From positions 6,371 through 70,370 of the forward strand of contig CAMLKK010000014.1 of NCBI GenBank assembly GCA_946480715.1: 64,000 nucleotides of DNA. The letters are read 5' to 3'. This document shows, one piece after another, positions 1 through 8,579 of the stretch. The notes beneath the pieces are model-generated. The model saw only the letters and a list, made by a program, of their open reading frames with translations, did not search any database and was not told the DNA's origin. How positions within the stretch are numbered: position 1 is the first letter of the stretch; the number at the start of each line of letters is the position of its first letter. Source of the DNA: an uncultured Bacteriovorax sp. (lineage in GTDB: Bacteria; Bdellovibrionota; Bacteriovoracia; Bacteriovoracales; Bacteriovoracaceae). The position numbers and the translations under genes are program-made.

Positions 1-1
1 G

Positions 2-685
2 GAACTTCATCGTAAACATTTTCTCTATCTTTATGTTCTTGGTTTTTACTCAGCACTTTTTCTTACTGTAAATATTTTCAATGCTCAGCTCTCTCTGACG
101 TTCTTCACTTTCTGCGCTATCGCTTTAAATCTCTTTCTTATTTGGTATTTATTTAAAATTCCTGCAGAAAAAGCATTTATGAAGGAGAGTGCACTTAAGC
201 AACCAGGTTTAATGAGTGCATTAGTCATGTTGCCAATGCTTTCATTCGGTATTCATTTTCAAAGTGAAGAGTGGAGAAAAATCTTAGCGATGCTATTGAT
301 TGTGACATTTAGTATGGATACTGGTGCTTGGTTCGTTGGTAAAAATTTTGGTAAACATAAATTATGGCCGGCCGTTAGTCCTAAAAAAACAGTAGAAGGT
401 CTAATTGGAGGCATGTTTGTTGCTTCGCTTACCGGTTCATTGGCATGGTGGATCTTTTTTGACCAATATCGATGGGATTACTCGGTTATCTTCGCTGTCT
501 GCGGACTTCTATCCCAAGTAGGCGATTTAGTTCAATCAAAAATTAAACGTGAATTTGGAATCAAAGATAGTTCGAATCTTATTCCAGGTCATGGTGGCGT
601 CTACGATCGCATAGACAGTCTCATCTTTCTGTCGCCTTTTTTCGTGATTGTTGTAAAATATTTAGGACAACTCACCCTGCGCTAA
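2..685 (+). CDS. cdsA: Phosphatidate cytidylyltransferase, 5' end outside window
   Basis: This is the C-terminal 227 residues of an integral inner-membrane enzyme that makes CDP-diacylglycerol from CTP and phosphatidate, the precursor of all phospholipids. The frame is open to the left edge, so the true start lies outside the window; the ATG at 179 is internal. Several hydrophobic segments are visible. The family signature near the C-terminus is clear: KREFGIKDSSNLIPGHGG followed by a DRIDS motif, holding the conserved KD, HGG and DR-D residues. It is followed after 21 bp by rseP, the common cdsA-rseP order in proteobacteria, and further down by pssA, which uses its product. Confidence 0.95.
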   Translation, partial: ELHRKHFLYLYVLGFYSALFLTVNIFNAQLSLTFFTFCAIALNLFLIWYLFKIPAEKAFMKESALKQPGLMSALVMLPMLSFGIHFQSEEWRKILAMLLIVTFSMDTGAWFVGKNFGKHKLWPAVSPKKTVEGLIGGMFVASLTGSLAWWIFFDQYRWDYSVIFAVCGLLSQVGDLVQSKIKREFGIKDSSNLIPGHGGVYDRIDSLIFLSPFFVIVVKYLGQLTLR

Positions 686-706
686 AACCCGCCTTTGAGA
701 GGATTC

Positions 707-2278
707 ATGCTTTTAGAAAAAATTGTAATTTTCATTATATTTCTCGGCCCATTGGTTTTCTTCCATGAACTAGGACATTTTCTTTTTGCTCGTTTATTCG
801 GCGTAAGAGTTGAAGTGTTCTCAATTGGATTTGGTCCAAAATTTTTGAAGAAAAAATGGGGAGACACTGAGTACGCAGTTTCGATCATACCACTTGGTGG
901 CTACGTTAAGATGTATGGTGACGATCCATTCACAAAAGATGAGATCCCAGAATCTGAACGTTCAAAAAGTTTTACTCATCAAGGTAAGTTTGCACGGTTT
1001 TGGATCGTCATGGGCGGTCCACTTGCTAACTTTATTTTAGCGTTTGCAATTTTCTTTTCGTTAATGGTTGGTGGTGAGCGAATTCCAGAAATTAAATTAG
1101 GTAATCTACCGGCCGGCTCTACACTTTATGAAAATGGATTAAGAACTGGTGATGTTCTTGTAAAAGTTAACGAGAGTGAAGTTTATAATCCTTCAGATCT
1201 AATGGTTGAAGGGAACACGCGTGTTTCATCATTAACTGTTAAACGTAATGGACAAGAAACTCTTATCAAAGTTGATTTCCCGGGGGATAAATTTTTTGAT
1301 GAAGTGTTGAAGTATCCACCATTTCTTCGCAAGCCTTTTGTAACAGATGCTCAAGGGCAAAAATATGTTCTTTCAATGGATCAAACTAAATTTGATCTGA
1401 ATGTTTCAATTGAAGAACTTGGAAATTCAGCAGCAACCAAAAAACTTTATCTACACCCTCTGGAAGCTAATCAAGATCTTTCTCAGGATCTAGTGAAAAC
1501 ACTTCCTGCTGTAAAAGAAATTAATGTGGATTTTACGGACTCAAAAAGTCTTTATGCGAGTTTAGAGACAAACGGAATTTATGTTCTGGATCTTGTTGTT
1601 AAAAGTGTAAACATGAATTCTCCTGCTGATAAAGCGGGAATCAAAGGCGAAGACTTATTCACTAAAATTGAAGGTGAAAAAGTTTATAGCTTTGAAGAAC
1701 TAAGAAACAAACTTCAAACTTACGACAAAGCACAAGTTGCTGTCGAAGTCGTTCGTAAGGGCGAAGTGATGAAGTTAAATGTTGCTCCTGAAGCATCTAT
1801 GCAAGATGGGAAAACACTTAAACTTCTTGGTGTTTACGGATCAATTGAAATTCTTAAAACGAATTTCGTCATGACTAAATCAAAAGGTTTTTTTGGTTCA
1901 ATTCAAACGGCACTAGTGAGAACGTGGGATTCGATGAAAAAAACTGTTGATGGTTTTTTCAAACTACTCAGCAATCAAGTTTCACTAAAATCAATTGGTG
2001 GACCACTTGCGATTGGGAAGGTAGCGCACGATTCATTCAATACTTCTCTTTCATACTTCTTCCAGTTGATGGCGCTCATTTCTGTAAATCTTGGAGTCAT
2101 TAACTTGTTCCCAATTCCAGTATTGGACGGGGGACACATTATGTTTATTGTTTTAGAAATTTTAAATGGTGGACCGCTTTCGCGCAGAAAAATGGAAATC
2201 GCTCAGCAGGTAGGTTTATCCGTTCTCTTCATGTTAATGGCGGGAGCTATTTTCAATGACGTGACTAGGTTTTTTTAA
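707..2278 (+). CDS. rseP: RIP site-2 zinc metalloprotease RseP
   Basis: This is an inner-membrane intramembrane protease of 523 residues. In the family it cleaves anti-sigma factors and leftover signal peptides. The zinc motif HELGH lies at residues 20-24 in the first membrane segment. PDZ-like stretches occupy the periplasmic middle, and the C-terminal membrane region carries NLFPIPVLDGGH, which supplies the third metal ligand. I chose the ATG at 707, with GAGAGG a few bases upstream; a TTG at 695 in frame would add four residues. The middle region is longer than in E. coli RseP (450 residues). It lies between cdsA and tsaB and abuts tsaB with no gap, so it is probably co-transcribed. Confidence 0.95.
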   Translation: MLLEKIVIFIIFLGPLVFFHELGHFLFARLFGVRVEVFSIGFGPKFLKKKWGDTEYAVSIIPLGGYVKMYGDDPFTKDEIPESERSKSFTHQGKFARFWIVMGGPLANFILAFAIFFSLMVGGERIPEIKLGNLPAGSTLYENGLRTGDVLVKVNESEVYNPSDLMVEGNTRVSSLTVKRNGQETLIKVDFPGDKFFDEVLKYPPFLRKPFVTDAQGQKYVLSMDQTKFDLNVSIEELGNSAATKKLYLHPLEANQDLSQDLVKTLPAVKEINVDFTDSKSLYASLETNGIYVLDLVVKSVNMNSPADKAGIKGEDLFTKIEGEKVYSFEELRNKLQTYDKAQVAVEVVRKGEVMKLNVAPEASMQDGKTLKLLGVYGSIEILKTNFVMTKSKGFFGSIQTALVRTWDSMKKTVDGFFKLLSNQVSLKSIGGPLAIGKVAHDSFNTSLSYFFQLMALISVNLGVINLFPIPVLDGGHIMFIVLEILNGGPLSRRKMEIAQQVGLSVLFMLMAGAIFNDVTRFF

Positions 2279-2869
2279 ATGCACTATCTCTACGTAGATG
2301 TTACCGCCGGAATGATTTTAGGAATTCTAAATTCAGAGTTCCAATGGATCACTTACGTAGAGTCAGATGAAAAAAAACCATCGGAAGTTATTCATCAAAA
2401 TATTCATCAGTTGATGAAACAGCATCACATCGATTCTAAGAATATCGAATACTTTTTTTCGGCAGGACCTGGTTCATATACTGGTATGCGATTAGGTGAA
2501 GGTATCGCTCAAATGCTTGAATGGAGTGGAAAGAAAGTTTACTCTTTTCATCAATTCGAAGTGCCATCACTCATGGGTATTCAGCAAGGCTATTGGATTA
2601 GTAATGCCTTCAAAGGCCAGTTTTTCATTTATCACTGGAACCAAACCGAATCACACTCAGAGCTCGTTAATCAAACGGATGTAGAGCTTTTAGACGCGCA
2701 ATCAGGTTTTACTTTAACTCATGACAATGTTGCGTTTAAAGATCTGCAAACTACAAAATCCATGATTGCAAAAAATCCTCAACGTTTATTTGAAAATCTC
2801 AAAAAGAACAATGTGCGAAAAGCACCATACTATTTCAGAACTCTTGATGAGGAATTTAAACAATGTTGA
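2279..2869 (+). CDS. tsaB: TsaB-like tRNA t6A biosynthesis subunit
   Basis: This 196-residue protein resembles TsaB (YeaZ), the ASKHA-fold partner of TsaD in making threonylcarbamoyladenosine at position 37 of ANN-decoding tRNAs. The motif GPGSYTGMRLGEG, the family hallmark (usually GPGSFTGLRIG), is at about residues 62-74, and the N-terminus MHYLYVDVTAG matches the first phosphate loop in diverged form. It is slightly shorter than E. coli TsaB (231). The ATG follows the rseP stop directly, and its own stop overlaps the next start by 7 bp (ATGTTGA), suggesting translational coupling. Outside the hallmark it is diverged. Confidence 0.85.
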   Translation: MHYLYVDVTAGMILGILNSEFQWITYVESDEKKPSEVIHQNIHQLMKQHHIDSKNIEYFFSAGPGSYTGMRLGEGIAQMLEWSGKKVYSFHQFEVPSLMGIQQGYWISNAFKGQFFIYHWNQTESHSELVNQTDVELLDAQSGFTLTHDNVAFKDLQTTKSMIAKNPQRLFENLKKNNVRKAPYYFRTLDEEFKQC

Positions 2870-3522
2870 AGTCTTATCTTCCTCCTCGTTTTAACACTCT
2901 CGCTATTTCGATTCTCATTTTTCTCTGGCTCTTTGGGCGATATAAAATTCTTCTCGCAGGTCTTTCAATTTATGCTCTTCTTTACGTCGTGTTGCGAAGA
3001 AATCGAAACGACTTCAGAGATGATCATACTGTTACAAAAGGTCTTATCTTCGCACCGGCCAATGGCAAAATTATTCATATTGAACATAATGTCTCTCATG
3101 GGATCTACGGTGACCAACTCATCGAAGTTCAGATTCTAGTTCCATGGTGGAAAGAAATGGGTATTTACATGCCACTTTCAGCAGAGATCAAAACACTCCT
3201 CGTTCTTAAAGGGCGTTCTTTCTTTCGATATTTTAAATCAGAAGAAATCATCGGTTCTCATCAAGGAAAAGGAGTCAGTCTTTCCTTGGATAATAGAGGG
3301 GAGAGCGTTGGGATGACTTTTTTTAAATGTCGTCTTGGATTATGGCCTGAATTGATCGTTATGCCTGGAGATAAGGGCGGACGTAGAGTGAATATCGGTT
3401 ATTTCCCTTTCGGCGGGACAGTGATGCTTTATTTACCAAAAAAATATGAGATACTAATTAAATCAAATGATGAAGTTCTGGCCGGCGAAACAATTCTCGC
3501 AGTAGCACCAGAACAAACTTAA
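2863..3522 (+). CDS. Phosphatidylserine decarboxylase-like protein without catalytic residues
   Basis: This 219-residue protein resembles short-type phosphatidylserine (or archaetidylserine) decarboxylases: two N-terminal hydrophobic segments, then APANGKI where active enzymes have S-P-A-D-G, and GYFPFGGTVMLYLP where they have FGS or GGST. By eye all three triad residues are lost: Asp becomes Asn in PANG, the His region reads VPWWKEMGIYMP with no His, and the self-cleavage Ser is absent (FGG-T). Without that Ser the pyruvoyl cofactor cannot form in the usual way. It lies 9 bp before pssA, so a scaffold, regulator or lipid-binding role in phosphatidylserine metabolism is possible. That role is inference. 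A decarboxylase with intact GGST is at 54421. Confidence 0.7.
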   Translation: MLKSYLPPRFNTLAISILIFLWLFGRYKILLAGLSIYALLYVVLRRNRNDFRDDHTVTKGLIFAPANGKIIHIEHNVSHGIYGDQLIEVQILVPWWKEMGIYMPLSAEIKTLLVLKGRSFFRYFKSEEIIGSHQGKGVSLSLDNRGESVGMTFFKCRLGLWPELIVMPGDKGGRRVNIGYFPFGGTVMLYLPKKYEILIKSNDEVLAGETILAVAPEQT

Positions 3523-3531
3523 GGTAATGAC

Positions 3532-4284
3532 ATGACAAATCCTAGAAGGATTGCTTTTTTTCTTCCAAATACTTTCACAGCACTTAATATGGCCTGTGGA
3601 TTTTTCTCAATCATTCTTGGATGGCGTGGGCAGTTTTACGAAGCTTCGATGATTCTTGTTCTAGGAGCAATCTTCGATTCAGTTGATGGGAGAGTTGCAC
3701 GCATGACAGGAACTCAATCTGCTTTTGGTGAGCAGTTTGATTCGATCTCTGACGTTGTTACGTTTGGTGTGGCTCCTGCATTTCTTGCTTACAATAAATT
3801 TTTTACAGGCACTGGCCGCATTGGACTAATCACTTCATTTATTTTTCTTCTTTGCGGAGCTCTTAGGCTTGCACGCTTTAATGCAAACATTGATCGCGTA
3901 AGTTCTGATTTCTTTCAAGGGTTACCTATTCCAAGTGGTGCTCTCGCTGTTCTTGGATTAACTTTGTTATCGACAGTATTCCCGGAAATTAGCGATTACA
4001 CACCACTCATCGTTCTTTATGTTTTAGCGATCGCATTTTTAATGATCTCTAACATTCCTTTTAATTCATTTAAAAATTCACCATGGGTTAAGGCCCATAA
4101 AAAACGTGTTCTCTTTCTCATTTTCCTGATCATTGCTCTGACAGCAGTTTATGAAGAAGTCATGATTGTGTCTGTGATGATGATTTATATTTTAAGTTCA
4201 TTGATCTACTACTTAAAAAATCGCGATAAACTTAAAGATATGTTTCACTGGAAAAGCGAGCTTGATGAAGAGCACGCCGACTAA
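3532..4284 (+). CDS. pssA: CDP-diacylglycerol-serine O-phosphatidyltransferase
   Basis: This 250-residue membrane enzyme joins CDP-diacylglycerol and serine to give phosphatidylserine. The CDP-alcohol phosphotransferase motif D-G-x2-A-R-x8-G-x3-D-x3-D is complete: DGRVARM at about residues 47-53, then G-E-Q-F-D-S-I-S-D. Repeated hydrophobic segments follow, as in the Bacillus-type PssA family, and the C-terminus is charged. It starts 9 bp after the PSD-like gene with a weak purine-rich site (TTAAGGTAATGACATG). Being in an operon with the end of cdsA places consecutive phospholipid steps together. Confidence 0.93.
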   Translation: MTNPRRIAFFLPNTFTALNMACGFFSIILGWRGQFYEASMILVLGAIFDSVDGRVARMTGTQSAFGEQFDSISDVVTFGVAPAFLAYNKFFTGTGRIGLITSFIFLLCGALRLARFNANIDRVSSDFFQGLPIPSGALAVLGLTLLSTVFPEISDYTPLIVLYVLAIAFLMISNIPFNSFKNSPWVKAHKKRVLFLIFLIIALTAVYEEVMIVSVMMIYILSSLIYYLKNRDKLKDMFHWKSELDEEHAD

Positions 4285-4317
4285 TTTTTTTAACGCTCTC
4301 TAAGGATAGGAGAAGTG

Positions 4318-5280
4318 ATGAAATCACTATTGGCCATGATGGCAGTACTCGTTTTCAATAATGCATTAGCTACAGATCTAGATCATGCTGTTTCTGGATC
4401 AACAGTCGAAGATGTTCTCGGCAATAGTGATACTCCTTCAAATAACCCCTACATCATTAATGGTGAAAGTGAAGACCATGTTTTAAAAGCTAAACCGCAA
4501 GGTACAGACATCCATTTTTCTGCTCAGCCCGAATTGAATACAACGATCAATGAAAAGAGAAATCTTTCTGAGACGGGATACACTCTTCCTGGTACTTTTG
4601 AGAAACAAGAAAGCTACATCGAACTTGATAAGAAAAAAATGGCCAAAGAATTCCGCAAACACTCTGAAGGCGGAATTAACATCACATTTATTAAAAATGA
4701 TTTTGATTATATGTCTACAAACGATGTCATCAATCGAACAATCAGCACAGGAGCTGGTAGTTTAAAAGGTGGATCACTTTTCGTAAGACATGATGATTAC
4801 ATTTTCAAAACGACTGCACTTAATGGCCATTGGTCAGCGGGTGGTGGACTCGGCTTCAGCACTGGTCGCGGGTTTTTCACTGGTGATGGTTCTCGTAGTG
4901 AAGCTAAGTTTAATCTTTGGGAAGTTCCACTAGATCTTGGTGTAGGTTTAGAAATTCCAGTTTTCTCTGTTGTAAAATTAGTTGGTACCGTTGGTCCAAG
5001 TTATTTAGCGCTCATTCAAAATCGTTCAGATTACGAAAGAGGGGAGACAGGAAAGCGTAAGGTTCAGCATAGCCCAGGATACTTCGCGAGTGCTCAATTT
5101 AAAATCAACATGAGCACATTTAGTGATCAAACAGCATATGAATTATTCACTGAAAGTCAGATCACCAATGTCTATATGAACCTCGAAGCTCGCTATCATA
5201 ACTATAGTAAATTCAGAGGTGAAGATATCGAAATTTCTGGAACATCATTCGGGATAGGTTTTACTTTTGAATATCTATAA
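4318..5280 (+). CDS. Exported protein, probable outer-membrane beta-barrel
   Basis: I do not recognise the family. The 320-residue product has a signal peptide (MKSLLAMMAVLVFNNALA, cleavage before TD). A polar segment of about 100 residues follows, then alternating hydrophobic/polar strands rich in Gly and aromatic residues. It ends in FGIGFTFEYL, typical of a terminal barrel strand. I use ATG 4318, after AGGATAGGAG; a GTG directly before it (4315) is also in frame. It overlaps the truA start by 14 bp. Localisation is inferred from composition only. Confidence 0.6.
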   Translation: MKSLLAMMAVLVFNNALATDLDHAVSGSTVEDVLGNSDTPSNNPYIINGESEDHVLKAKPQGTDIHFSAQPELNTTINEKRNLSETGYTLPGTFEKQESYIELDKKKMAKEFRKHSEGGINITFIKNDFDYMSTNDVINRTISTGAGSLKGGSLFVRHDDYIFKTTALNGHWSAGGGLGFSTGRGFFTGDGSRSEAKFNLWEVPLDLGVGLEIPVFSVVKLVGTVGPSYLALIQNRSDYERGETGKRKVQHSPGYFASAQFKINMSTFSDQTAYELFTESQITNVYMNLEARYHNYSKFRGEDIEISGTSFGIGFTFEYL

Positions 5281-6040
5281 GCTCGTTGTTCAATATAAAG
5301 GCACTGCTTATTCGGGCTTTCAAATTCAGGCCTCAGATAAAACTATTCAAGGTGAAATTAATCGCGCACTCGCCATTCTTGCAAAAACAACTGAGATTAA
5401 ATCTATTGGTTCAGGTAGAACCGATGCTGGTGTTCATGCTCTTGGGCAAATTGTTCGCGTGGAAATCCCCGTCTCAATCCCTGAAGCGAGTCTGCATTTA
5501 GCAATGAATTCCCATTTGCCGGATGATATTCGAATTCTATCAGCAGAGAGTTGCACGACTGAGTTTCACCCCATCTATAGTGCAAAATCTAAAGAATATA
5601 ATTATGTTTTTTCGAATGACCTAACCGTTTCACCGCTAGTATCGGATCTTCTCACGCATTTTCCCCAACCACTCAATGTGGACGCTATGCGCGAGGGATG
5701 TAAGGTTTTTTGCGGCGAGCATGATTTTCTTAATTATCAATGTACGGGCACTGAAATAGAGAGCACTGTGCGTAAAATTATCTCATGTGATGTCGTTCGC
5801 TATCAGGCCAGTGGACATTGGGGCCACCTTATCCCGCAATACTACGTGCTGGAAGTGGTCGGAAACGGCTTTTTAAAGCAAATGGTGAGGCTCATGATGG
5901 GAGCTCTTTGGAATCTAGGTTTAGGAAAAATTTCACTGCAAGATTTGGAAAACTCACTTAAAGAAAATAATCCACTTCCAAGAAGACTTGGACCAACGGC
6001 CCCTCCTCAGGGATTGTATCTCAAAGAAGTTCATTACTAG
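5267..6040 (+). CDS. truA: tRNA pseudouridine(38-40) synthase TruA
   Basis: This 257-residue cytoplasmic enzyme isomerises uridines 38-40 in the tRNA anticodon arm. The catalytic Asp is D53 in GSGRTDAGVHALGQ. The N-terminal KLVVQYKGTAYSGFQ and the C-terminal FLKQMVRLMMGAL and PPQGLYL segments are typical of the family, and the length is normal. The ATG lies inside the last codons of the preceding gene in another frame (14 bp overlap), so translation is probably coupled. It ends the left-hand operon; a promoter for tig follows. Confidence 0.95.
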   Translation: MNIYKLVVQYKGTAYSGFQIQASDKTIQGEINRALAILAKTTEIKSIGSGRTDAGVHALGQIVRVEIPVSIPEASLHLAMNSHLPDDIRILSAESCTTEFHPIYSAKSKEYNYVFSNDLTVSPLVSDLLTHFPQPLNVDAMREGCKVFCGEHDFLNYQCTGTEIESTVRKIISCDVVRYQASGHWGHLIPQYYVLEVVGNGFLKQMVRLMMGALWNLGLGKISLQDLENSLKENNPLPRRLGPTAPPQGLYLKEVHY

Positions 6041-6061
6041 GCAATTTAGAGGCCCATTTCA

Positions 6062-6090
6062 TTGACATTTTCACTGGCGTTTAATACTTT
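6062..6090 (+). promoter_or_regulatory. Probable sigma-70 promoter of tig
   Basis: A perfect -35 TTGACA (6062-6067) is separated by 17 bp from TACTTT (6085-6090). Transcription would start near 6097, about 23 bp upstream of the tig ATG, with the GAGG ribosome site between. Promoter strength cannot be judged from sequence alone. Confidence 0.6.
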
Positions 6091-6119
6091 GTTGGGACAC
6101 TTTTTACAGAGGAAATGCC

Positions 6120-7403
6120 ATGTCTTACACAGTTAAAAACGTTAACGGGTGCACGAAGAAATTAGAATTCAATTTCGCGACACTTGATCTATCAAAAGAA
6201 ATCAAAGCTGCTGTTGTTCGCAAACAAGCTCAAACAAATATGAAAGGGTTCAGAAAAGGAAAAGCTCCACTTGCAATGGTTGAGCAATTCTACGGTCCTC
6301 AAATTGAATCAGATGCTCTTAACCAATTCGTACAAACTCAATTGTTCGAAGCTGTGAATAAAGAAAAACTGAAAACTGTTGGATACCCATCATTTGAAAA
6401 CGTAAAGTACGAAGCAGGAAAAAGCGTGAGCTTCGATGCTGTTGTTGAAACATTTCCAGAAATCAAATTAGCTGATTACTCTTCTTACACTTTCAAAAAA
6501 GACAAAGCAGAAGTAACAGCTGAAGACATGGACAAATTAACTAAGAACTACCTTGGTTCAAAAGCGGAAATGACTGAAGTAACTGATGCTGGCGCAAAAC
6601 TAGCTAAAGGTCACTTTGCTGTTTTCAATTTCGAAGGTGTTAAAGCTGACGGATCACGCCCAGAAAATATGAAAGGAAGCGAATACCTTCTTGAAATCGG
6701 ATCTGGTCAGTTCATTCCAGGTTTTGAAGATGGAATGATCGGTCTTAAAAAAGGCGATAAGAAAAACATCGAACTTACTTTCCCAGCTGATTATCACGCA
6801 ACTGATCTTCAAAACGCTAAAGTAACATTCGAAGTTGAGCTTCTTGAAATCAAAGAAAAGAAATACCCTCAATTGAACGATGAAATGGCAAAAGAATTCG
6901 GATACGAGTCTGTTGCTGACTTCAACGAAAAGAACAAGAAAAACCTTCTTGCTCAAAAAGAAAGACAAGCGAACGAAAAACTTCACCAAGAAATCCTTGA
7001 GAAGCTTGTAAAAGAAAACAAGTTCGACATTCCAGCTACACTTGTTCAAAACCAAGTAAAATATCTTCAAGAAGATCTTTCTAAAAACCTTAAAGCTCAA
7101 GGCTTCAACGATGCAATGGTTGAAGAATACTTCGAAAGATGGAAAGCTGATGTTAACACTAAGGCTGATTTCCAAGTAAGATCAGGTCTTGTTCTAGATC
7201 ACCTAGCACAAGAATTTAAAATCGAAACTTCAGAGTCTGACTTCAACAAGAAAATTGAAGAAAGTGCAGCTCAAGCTGGAATCGATGTTGATACTGTAAA
7301 AAAATATTACTCTTCAAACGCACAAATCAAGAACAACTTGATGTACGCTATCCGCGAAGAAAAAACGTTCGAAGAACTAAAGAAAAAATTAAAACTTTCT
7401 TAA
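6120..7403 (+). CDS. tig: Trigger factor, ribosome-bound peptidyl-prolyl isomerase
   Basis: This 427-residue chaperone sits at the ribosomal exit tunnel and isomerises prolyl bonds in nascent chains. The ribosome-binding signature GFRKGKAP is at about residues 42-49. An FKBP-type domain follows (GSGQFIPGFEDGMIGLKKGD at about 195-214), then a long helical, Lys/Glu-rich chaperone domain. Length matches E. coli (432). The ribosome site GAGGAAATGCC precedes ATG 6120. It has its own promoter and a strong terminator, so it is monocistronic. Codon use is strongly biased (GAA, AAA, CTT), consistent with high expression. Confidence 0.96.
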   Translation: MSYTVKNVNGCTKKLEFNFATLDLSKEIKAAVVRKQAQTNMKGFRKGKAPLAMVEQFYGPQIESDALNQFVQTQLFEAVNKEKLKTVGYPSFENVKYEAGKSVSFDAVVETFPEIKLADYSSYTFKKDKAEVTAEDMDKLTKNYLGSKAEMTEVTDAGAKLAKGHFAVFNFEGVKADGSRPENMKGSEYLLEIGSGQFIPGFEDGMIGLKKGDKKNIELTFPADYHATDLQNAKVTFEVELLEIKEKKYPQLNDEMAKEFGYESVADFNEKNKKNLLAQKERQANEKLHQEILEKLVKENKFDIPATLVQNQVKYLQEDLSKNLKAQGFNDAMVEEYFERWKADVNTKADFQVRSGLVLDHLAQEFKIETSESDFNKKIEESAAQAGIDVDTVKKYYSSNAQIKNNLMYAIREEKTFEELKKKLKLS

Positions 7404-7411
7404 TTGGTATT

Positions 7412-7437
7412 GGCTCCTTCGGGAGCCATTTTTTTTT
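7412..7437 (+). terminator. Rho-independent terminator of tig
   Basis: A GGCTCC stem, TTCG tetraloop and GGAGCC stem are followed by an A and nine T residues. It begins 9 bp after the tig stop codon. Confidence 0.93.
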
Positions 7438-7450
7438 CAGCAGGAAATTG

Positions 7451-7945
7451 ATGAAAAATATTTTCACACTTCTAAGTTTACTGTTCTTGAATCAATTTGC
7501 GTTAGCAGCTCCAGTGGAAACTGCCGATTTTGGAATGATTGAAGAAATGTATTCAAAGGCCGATTACCCAACATTGGAATATCATGTTGAGTCCGCCATT
7601 CCTGGTCGTTGTTTACACAAGTTCGATAGTAAAAAACACAAGCCTAGCGCTATTCTTGTAAGTTTCGGTGAAAGTGGATTTGAAGTCGCTCCAATTGCAC
7701 TTAAGAATCAGCCACTAGATTTTTTCGATGATATGACTTGGGCAGAAATTTTTGTACTCTTTCCAGAAGTAGCTTCTCAATTTTATGAAGTTAAATCGCA
7801 TGATAATTTCAGCTTGATCCTCACTAGAAAAACACTCTTTGGCGTTGATCATGCTTTTTTAAGAGAGAATGCTAAGTTCTTCATCATGAAAACTTTTAAG
7901 AATGGAAAGTTTTATCGATTTTGTTACTATCAAAAAAATCATTAA
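7451..7945 (+). CDS. Exported protein of unknown function
   Basis: I do not recognise this 164-residue protein. It has a signal peptide (MKNIFTLLSLLFLNQFALA, cleavage before APVETAD) and otherwise looks like a small soluble periplasmic domain. Two cysteines in the mature part (in GRCLHKF and YRFCYYQ) could pair. I use ATG 7451 with AGGA upstream; a TTG three bases earlier is in frame. It follows the tig terminator and precedes a barrel protein by 21 bp, so the two are probably co-transcribed. Confidence 0.65.
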   Translation: MKNIFTLLSLLFLNQFALAAPVETADFGMIEEMYSKADYPTLEYHVESAIPGRCLHKFDSKKHKPSAILVSFGESGFEVAPIALKNQPLDFFDDMTWAEIFVLFPEVASQFYEVKSHDNFSLILTRKTLFGVDHAFLRENAKFFIMKTFKNGKFYRFCYYQKNH

Positions 7946-7966
7946 TAATTATTCAAAGGAATTAAA

Positions 7967-8539
7967 ATGTTAAAAGTTCTACTCACTACTTTAGTATTAT
8001 CTTCATCAGTTTTTGCTGCCGAAGAAGCACCAAAAAAAGCTGATCCTGTTTTCCAGGAAGCAGGTTATAACTTTGTTGGATTCACTCTTGGGGCTGCAAA
8101 ACCAGTTGGATCAAACATCAGTGAAATCAGTGGACGTTTACTATATGGTGTTGAGTTCTCTCACGCTCTAGCAAATAACCTTTCAGTTGGAGCTTTCGTA
8201 GATAGACACGATGGTAAAGCATCAGAAGTTGTTGATGTTGATTTCGCAATCGTAAGAGTTGGTGGTCAGGCTTCTTTCAACCCAACTTACGATTCAATCG
8301 TTAGTTTAAAAGCAGGTATGGGATTTCTTTCATACTCAACAAAAATTGCAGGTGGTGGAGTTACCATTACACCTGATTCAAATCCATTCTTCGTAGCTCC
8401 AAGTGCGGGAATTATTTTTCCTGTAATGGATAAGATGCAATTAATCCCAAGTTTAGGATATGCATTATTTTTCGAAACGAGTGATGTAGAAGCTTTCCAG
8501 GTTATTGATGGATCGCTAACTCTTCGTTACCAATTCTAA
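7967..8539 (+). CDS. Small outer-membrane beta-barrel protein
   Basis: The 190-residue product has a signal peptide (MLKVLLTTLVLSSSVFA, cleavage before AEEAPKK). Strands of alternating hydrophobic residues follow, separated by Gly/Asn/Asp turns, and it ends in SLTLRYQF. That matches an eight-stranded barrel with a C-terminal Phe (OmpX/OmpW-like size). No specific family is recognised. AAGGA lies upstream of ATG 7967. A strong terminator follows. Confidence 0.65.
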   Translation: MLKVLLTTLVLSSSVFAAEEAPKKADPVFQEAGYNFVGFTLGAAKPVGSNISEISGRLLYGVEFSHALANNLSVGAFVDRHDGKASEVVDVDFAIVRVGGQASFNPTYDSIVSLKAGMGFLSYSTKIAGGGVTITPDSNPFFVAPSAGIIFPVMDKMQLIPSLGYALFFETSDVEAFQVIDGSLTLRYQF

Positions 8540-8546
8540 TTTTGAT

Positions 8547-8579
8547 AAAAAAAAGGCCCGCTTGATGCGGGCCTTTTTT
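8547..8579. terminator. Bidirectional rho-independent terminator
   Basis: GGCCCGC and GCGGGCC (8555-8561, 8567-8573) form a perfect 7 bp stem with a TTGAT loop. Eight A residues precede it and six T residues follow, so it can stop transcription from the barrel gene (+) and from valS (-). The valS stop codon lies in the T tract. Confidence 0.92.

Noticed and set aside
6654..7175. 173-codon open frame antisense to trigger factor
   Set aside because: It is a by-product of the biased codon use of tig: Phe/Leu/Lys-rich, no ribosome site, no plausible fold.
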